Shown: in pieces, positions 60,331-64,000 of the stretch | How positions within the stretch are numbered: the stretch's first letter is position 1 | Layout of the letters: each line of letters begins with the position of its first letter | Origin: Methanocella_A sp049676595 | Lineage (GTDB): Archaea > Halobacteriota > Methanocellia > Methanocellales > Methanocellaceae | DNA: 64,000 nt | NCBI RefSeq assembly: GCF_049676595.1 | Contig: NZ_CP187259.1 | Coordinates: 744,001 to 808,000 of the forward strand | Direction of reading: 5' to 3' | Program-made: the position numbers and the translations under genes | Notes under the pieces: model-generated | Told to the model about the DNA's origin: nothing | Databases searched by the model: none | Seen by the model: only the letters and a program-made list of their open reading frames with translations

Positions 60331-61074
60331 TCAGAAGATCTTGATGATGAACTTGCAGTGGTGGTGCCCGGTACCATAGCACTCGATCTCCTCGATCGAG
60401 CACTGCACCTTGAGCTTCTCTTCGATGATGGCCTCGAGGATGCCCTCGTCCATGGAGCACTGGGTCATGCCGATGTTCGGGATGGAGCTGCAGTCGAAGC
60501 AGTCGTCGACTACAATCGTCGGCACGTCGCCTGCCACGATGCTCACTTTACCCAGCCCCTGGTCTTCCCAGAACTTTGATACCTCGGCGAGCAGTTCAGG
60601 TGCAGTCTTCGATTTGAACCGGGGGGCCAGCATCCTGCCTACATCTCTGCCGATCTTTTTCATGACCGGGCTGGTGTCGACGCCATAAGACTCCATGCCG
60701 CTGCGCACCAGGTGGAACAGCGCCTTTAAAAAGGCGTACTGATCGCCCACGGCAGCTGGCACAGTCTGCAGAATCGTATTGTAGTGCATGCTGACCGGGG
60801 TGCGGGAACTGGCCAGCAGATCAGTATTTATGCCGAAATATTTTTTCCGCCTGTCGTTCGCGTCTACTCTCTTGTAGATCATGCCCATGTCTAACAGGTC
60901 GTTCAGGTGGACCGACATGGTCGACTTAGCTTTGTCGCAAACTTCGATAAGTTCCTCGAAGGTCAGCTCCTTCTCCTGGAGCTTCTGGAGGATCTTGTTT
61001 TTGATAGGGCTCTCAATGGCGATCATGCCCTTTTTTGTAGAGTAGATTTCTACTTTTTCCCGTTGCACGATCAA
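60331..61074 (-). CDS. msvR: MsvR-type redox regulator (HTH + V4R)
   Basis: 247 residues, TTG start at 61074 with AGGAGGT 8 bases upstream. N-terminal winged helix: LTFEELIEVCDKAKSTMSVH, LNDLLDMGMIYKRVDANDRR. C-terminal V4R-like domain with many Cys (VVDDCFDCSSIPNIGMTQCS, VQCSIEEIECYGTGHHHCKF). This is the build of MsvR, a methanogen-specific redox-sensing repressor that binds its own promoter and is controlled by thiol state. It lies divergent from hcp. TTCGTA boxes in between fit such a site. Confidence 0.85.
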   Translation of the reverse strand: MIVQREKVEIYSTKKGMIAIESPIKNKILQKLQEKELTFEELIEVCDKAKSTMSVHLNDLLDMGMIYKRVDANDRRKKYFGINTDLLASSRTPVSMHYNTILQTVPAAVGDQYAFLKALFHLVRSGMESYGVDTSPVMKKIGRDVGRMLAPRFKSKTAPELLAEVSKFWEDQGLGKVSIVAGDVPTIVVDDCFDCSSIPNIGMTQCSMDEGILEAIIEEKLKVQCSIEEIECYGTGHHHCKFIIKIF

Positions 61075-61110
61075 TACACAATACCTCCTGGTATAAATAG
61101 GTTCATATTT

Positions 61111-61134
61111 TTCGAACAGTTCGTAAAAATCGAA
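61111..61134. promoter_or_regulatory. TTCGAA / TTCGTA box near msvR promoter
   Basis: TTCGAACAGTTCGTAAAAATCGAA contains a TTCGAA palindrome, a TTCGTA half site and TTCG-N7-CGAA. The msvR TATA box (CTATTTATACC on the minus strand, 61091-61101) lies beside it. Confidence 0.55.
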
Positions 61135-61183
61135 CCGGCATTATCTCTTTACTGTCGACGCACCAGTAGGTATTTATATTTGG

Positions 61184-61199
61184 TACGTATACATACGAA
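61184..61199. promoter_or_regulatory. TACGTA-N4-TACGAA box at hcp promoter
   Basis: One mismatch from the perfect box at 61212; spaced 28 bases from it, just after the hcp TATA box (TATTTATATT, 61171-61180). Confidence 0.5.
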
Positions 61200-61211
61200 C
61201 TAAGAATTGTA

Positions 61212-61227
61212 TTCGTATCATTACGAA
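61212..61227. promoter_or_regulatory. TTCGTA-N4-TACGAA palindrome
   Basis: Perfect 6 bp arms around TCAT, 30 bases before the hcp ATG and downstream of the TATA box, a repressor position. Confidence 0.65.
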
Positions 61228-61256
61228 CTCAAACGGTAAATGGAGGAACTGAAAGA

Positions 61257-62903
61257 ATGTCGGCAACAAACATGTTTTGCTATCAGTGCGAGCAGACGGC
61301 AAAGGGCGAAGGCTGTACCATCTCCGGCGTGTGCGGTAAGAAGCCGGAAACGGCGGCGCTTCAGGACTTGCTGGTCTACTCTCTCATCGGGCTATCCGAA
61401 GTCGCGGTCGAAGGCCGCCTGTATGGCGTAGTCGGCCACGAGTACGATGCGTTCACCGTGAAGGCGCTCTTCACCACGCTGACCAACGTCAACTTCGACG
61501 ATGCCAACCTCGCGGAGTACGTCAACCGCGCAGTAGTGCTGAGGGAACAGCTGAAGTACCGGCTCAAGGCAGCCGGCAGCAAGGCCGAGTTCACCGACGC
61601 GCCGGCCACCTTCAAGCCGGCAGCTGACCTGAACGGCTTGATCGAGCAGGGCAGGAATGTCGGGCTGAAGTCCGACGTGTTCGCCGCAGACGAGAACATC
61701 CGGTCGCTGCAGCACATCACCCTGTTCGGTATCAAGGGTGTCGCCGCCTACGCAGACCACGCCATGATCCTGGGCCAGGAAGACAAGAAAGTCTTCGAGT
61801 ACATCTACGACGGCCTCACAGCCATGCGGAACCGGAAGCTCGGCCTGAACGACTGGGTCGGCCTCGCGTTAAAGTGCGGCGAGATCAACATCCGGGCGAT
61901 GGAGCTGCTGGACGCCGGCAACACCGGCACCTACGGCCACCCGACCATCACCAAAGTGCCTCTCGGAGCGAAGAAAGGCAAGGCAATCCTGATCTCCGGC
62001 CACGACCTCAAGGACCTGGAGATGCTCCTGAAACAGACCGAGGGCAAGGGCATCAACATCTATACGCATGGCGAGATGCTGCCGGCACACGCTTACCCTG
62101 AGCTGAAAAAGTACTCCCACTTCTACGGCCACTACGGTACCGCCTGGCAGAACCAGATCACCGAGTTCGCGGCCTTCCCCGGCCCGATCGTCATGACTAC
62201 GAACTGCATCCAGAAGCCAAGAGACTCCTACCTTGGCAGCATCTACACGATGGGCTCGGTAGCCTGGCCTGGCGCTGTCCACATCAAGAACGACAACTAC
62301 GATCAGGTCATCAAGAAGGCGCTGGAGATGCCCGGCTTCACCGAGGACAAGCCCGGCAAGGAAGTCCTCGTGGGCTTCGGCCGGAACACCGTGCTCAGCG
62401 TGGCACCTGCGGTCATCGACGCCGTTAAAAATAAACAGCTCAGGCACTTCTTCCTGGTGGCAGGCTGCGACGGCGCCAAGCCGGGCCGCAACTACTACAC
62501 GGAGTTCGTGGAGAAAGTCCCCCAGGACTGCGTAGTCCTGACTCTCGCCTGCGGCAAGTTCAGGTTCTTCGACAAGGACCTGGGCGCGATCGGCGGCATC
62601 CCCAGGCTGCTGGACGTCGGCCAGTGCAACGACGCCTACTCGGCCGTCAAGATCGCCATGGCGCTCGCCGACGCGTTCAAGGTCGGGGTCAACGACCTGC
62701 CGCTGTCCATGATCATCTCGTGGTACGAGCAGAAGGCCGCAGCCATCCTGCTATCGCTGCTGTACCTGGGCATCAAGGACATCAGGCTCGGCCCCAGCCT
62801 GCCGGCGTTCATCACCCCGGCGGTGCTCGATGTGCTGGTCAAGAACTTCAACATCATGCCGATAAGCACGCCGGAGCAGGATCTCAAGGCAATCTTAGGC
62901 TAA
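61257..62903 (+). CDS. hcp: Hybrid-cluster protein / hydroxylamine reductase
   Basis: 548 residues. N-terminal CYQCEQTAKGEGCTISGVCG gives four Cys (C-x2-C-x8-C-x5-C) for the first cluster. Hybrid-cluster ligands are in the later segments: LNDWVGLALKCGEINIRAME, MTTNCIQKPRDSYLGSIYTM, HFFLVAGCDGAKPGRNYYTE, VLTLACGKFRFFDKDLGAIG and LDVGQCNDAYSAVKIAMALA. It reduces hydroxylamine or nitric oxide. GGAGG lies 10 bases before the ATG. Divergent from the MsvR-type regulator. Confidence 0.95.
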   Translation: MSATNMFCYQCEQTAKGEGCTISGVCGKKPETAALQDLLVYSLIGLSEVAVEGRLYGVVGHEYDAFTVKALFTTLTNVNFDDANLAEYVNRAVVLREQLKYRLKAAGSKAEFTDAPATFKPAADLNGLIEQGRNVGLKSDVFAADENIRSLQHITLFGIKGVAAYADHAMILGQEDKKVFEYIYDGLTAMRNRKLGLNDWVGLALKCGEINIRAMELLDAGNTGTYGHPTITKVPLGAKKGKAILISGHDLKDLEMLLKQTEGKGINIYTHGEMLPAHAYPELKKYSHFYGHYGTAWQNQITEFAAFPGPIVMTTNCIQKPRDSYLGSIYTMGSVAWPGAVHIKNDNYDQVIKKALEMPGFTEDKPGKEVLVGFGRNTVLSVAPAVIDAVKNKQLRHFFLVAGCDGAKPGRNYYTEFVEKVPQDCVVLTLACGKFRFFDKDLGAIGGIPRLLDVGQCNDAYSAVKIAMALADAFKVGVNDLPLSMIISWYEQKAAAILLSLLYLGIKDIRLGPSLPAFITPAVLDVLVKNFNIMPISTPEQDLKAILG

Positions 62904-62944
62904 GAATATCTGCCGGGGTGTCCACAGAATACGGCCTTCCTCGG

Positions 62945-63103
62945 CTTCTTTTTTCCTCCAGAACGGAGACATCGCTTTCCTCAGAGATCTGATCGAGGCC
63001 GGTCATCGACAGGCGCAATCCGCCGGAGCAGTTCGTCCAGGCCCACCGCTATGTCGAGCAAGGGCATAAGAAGGGTAACGTCGTCATAACAACCGGGCAC
63101 GAA
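62945..63103 (+). pseudogene. Remnant of a zinc/MDR alcohol dehydrogenase C-terminus
   Basis: In one frame NGDIAFLRDLIEAG (62962-63003), then one base out of frame PVIDRRNPPEQFVQAHRYVE and QGHKKGNVVITTG (62999-63097). Together these read as the conserved end of medium-chain dehydrogenases (EAGKxxPVIDRRYPLEQ..HRYVExGHxxGxVVIT), with a small deletion at the GCCGG/CCGG join and no upstream gene body. Confidence 0.7.
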
Positions 63104-63120
63104 AATTGTAAGGTGGTAAC

Positions 63121-63639
63121 ATGGAACAGAAAGGCAGTAACCCCACGAGTCAGCCGCCGATAAAAGCGCTGCTGATCGTGTACTCGTATCACCACATGAA
63201 CACCGAGAAAGTGGCGAACGTCTTCGCGAGCGTTCTCGGAGCGCAGGTAAAGATGCCGCAGCGTACGGATCTGGAAGAACTTCAGGACTACGACCTTATC
63301 GGCTTCGGCTCAGGGATAGACAGTGGAAAGCACTATAAAGAGCTGATAGGCTTCACCGATCATCTCCCCCCGGCAGCAGGCAAGAAAGCTTTCATCTTTT
63401 CCACGAGCGCCATCCTGGGCGCGGACAAGGTGGCCAAAGACCACGCGACGCTCAGGGAAAAATTGCAGGCGAAGGGGTATGTGATCGTCGACGAGTTTGC
63501 CTGCAAAGGGTTCAACACCAACAGCTTCCTCAAGTACATAGGGGGGATGAACCGGGGTAGGCCCAACGCGGAAGACCTCCGGCAGGCGGAAGAGTTCGCC
63601 CTCGGCCTGAGGCGGAAGATGAAGGAAGAAGGCAGATGA
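63121..63639 (+). CDS. Flavodoxin-like protein
   Basis: 172 residues. FMN site: LLIVYSYHHMNTEKVANVFA replaces the usual T/SxTGNT loop, then LIGFGSGIDSGKHYKELIGF and KKAFIFSTSAILGADKVAKD. The weakly conserved phosphate loop suggests a flavodoxin-family member with another role. GGTGG precedes the ATG. It follows the dehydrogenase remnant. Confidence 0.87.
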   Translation: MEQKGSNPTSQPPIKALLIVYSYHHMNTEKVANVFASVLGAQVKMPQRTDLEELQDYDLIGFGSGIDSGKHYKELIGFTDHLPPAAGKKAFIFSTSAILGADKVAKDHATLREKLQAKGYVIVDEFACKGFNTNSFLKYIGGMNRGRPNAEDLRQAEEFALGLRRKMKEEGR

Positions 63640-63663
63640 CGGCCGAGGCACAGCATATTCCTT

Positions 63664-64000
63664 TTACCTGAGGTCTTCCGGCTTCGCAGGAGGCGGCACC
63701 AGCGCCTGGTATACCTGTAGTGATCTGACCTGAGACCTCGTGTAAGCCCGGAGCGCCCTTGAGTACTCGAAGAGGCTCTCGTTGCCCAGTGCTTTTCCGG
63801 CAGTGCCCATGCTCTGCTCGCCCTTCTGCAGCTCCTCCCTGGCCATGTCTAGCAATGCCTTCAGAGGAGCATATGCAGCGTCCTCTTGTCCCAGCTTTGC
63901 GAACTCCGTGTCCGCCCGGCCGAGGTATTCCACCGCCTTATCCCTGCCCGATCTGGCCGTCTCTGCCGGTCCGGCTGCCAGGGTGATCTCCCAGAAGGCG
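63664..64000 (-). CDS. Alpha-helical protein, partial
   Basis: The minus-strand frame is open to the right edge, so the N-terminus is missing. The visible 112 residues read AFWEITLAAGPAETARSGRD and on to the end VYQALVPPPAKPEDLR, with long helical Ala/Leu/Glu-rich stretches (PLKALLDMAREELQKGEQSM). No family recognised; it may be a coiled-coil or TPR-like protein. Convergent to the flavodoxin-like gene. Confidence 0.7.
   Translation of the reverse strand, partial: AFWEITLAAGPAETARSGRDKAVEYLGRADTEFAKLGQEDAAYAPLKALLDMAREELQKGEQSMGTAGKALGNESLFEYSRALRAYTRSQVRSLQVYQALVPPPAKPEDLR

Noticed and set aside
61240..61431. Frame starting 17 bases before hcp
   Set aside because: Out of frame with hcp and unlike any family; the hcp start at 61257 has conserved Cys motifs directly after it.

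Overview
The window looks like a chromosomal segment of a methanogenic archaeon, most like Methanocella (Rice Cluster I) or a relative. Evidence: tungsten/molybdenum formylmethanofuran dehydrogenase subunits B and D with a Tfx-type regulator and FmdE proteins, an F420-type formate dehydrogenase (fdhAB), an archaeal nif operon with nifI1/nifI2 between nifH and nifD, an MtrA-like corrinoid protein, an MsvR-type regulator, a PGF-CTERM-type surface protein, archaeal TATA boxes and no bacterial -10/-35 pattern. The genus is an inference from gene content; I could not search databases.

Layout. 1-4368 (minus): one end of a contractile injection system or phage-tail-like operon (sheath, tube, a tail assembly chaperone pair joined at an A9 slippery run, then a Pro/Ala-rich protein running off the left edge). 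4633-7464: a large chemoreceptor. 7684-15828: an arsenic/thiol-redox island (ArsP-type permease, disulfide protein, two ArsR regulators, CcdA, thioredoxin-like ArsF-family protein, soluble MtrA-like protein, DGC-OsmC fusion, phosphoesterase, ACR3). 16405-35011: a long molybdenum/tungsten and C1 region (TrmO-FmdE fusion, moeA, two fdhD paralogs, fwdD, fwdB, tfx, fmdE, MOT1 transporter, Mop, a second FmdE protein, fdhAB, modABC) with interspersed secreted low-complexity proteins. 35197-43537 (minus): nifH-I1-I2-D-K-E-N-ferredoxin-anfO behind a promoter carrying a GGAA-N6-TTCC site, the known NrpR operator pattern. 44134-59614: ordinary and accessory genes (TspO, methyltransferase, TetR, surface proteins, nitroreductase, HtrA, rubrerythrin, superoxide reductase, SpeD-like, alanine dehydrogenase-like, photolyase, PHP, flavoredoxin, histidine kinase). 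59876-63639: redox-stress genes (flavodoxins, MsvR-type regulator, hybrid-cluster protein). The right edge cuts an alpha-helical protein.

How it fits together: molybdate import (MOT1, ModABC), storage or binding (Mop), cofactor insertion (MoeA, FdhD) and the Mo/W users (Fwd, Fdh, nitrogenase) sit within about 27 kb. A palindrome with arms TTTAACA and TGTTAAA recurs at the tfx and modA promoters, and a 12-mer is shared between the fwdB and modA upstream regions, suggesting a shared metal-responsive control. Three kinds of short-period intergenic repeats are present; two copies of one roughly 430 bp element lie 41 kb apart, and two other repeat blocks share an exact 17 bp end sequence. No tRNA, rRNA or CRISPR array was seen.
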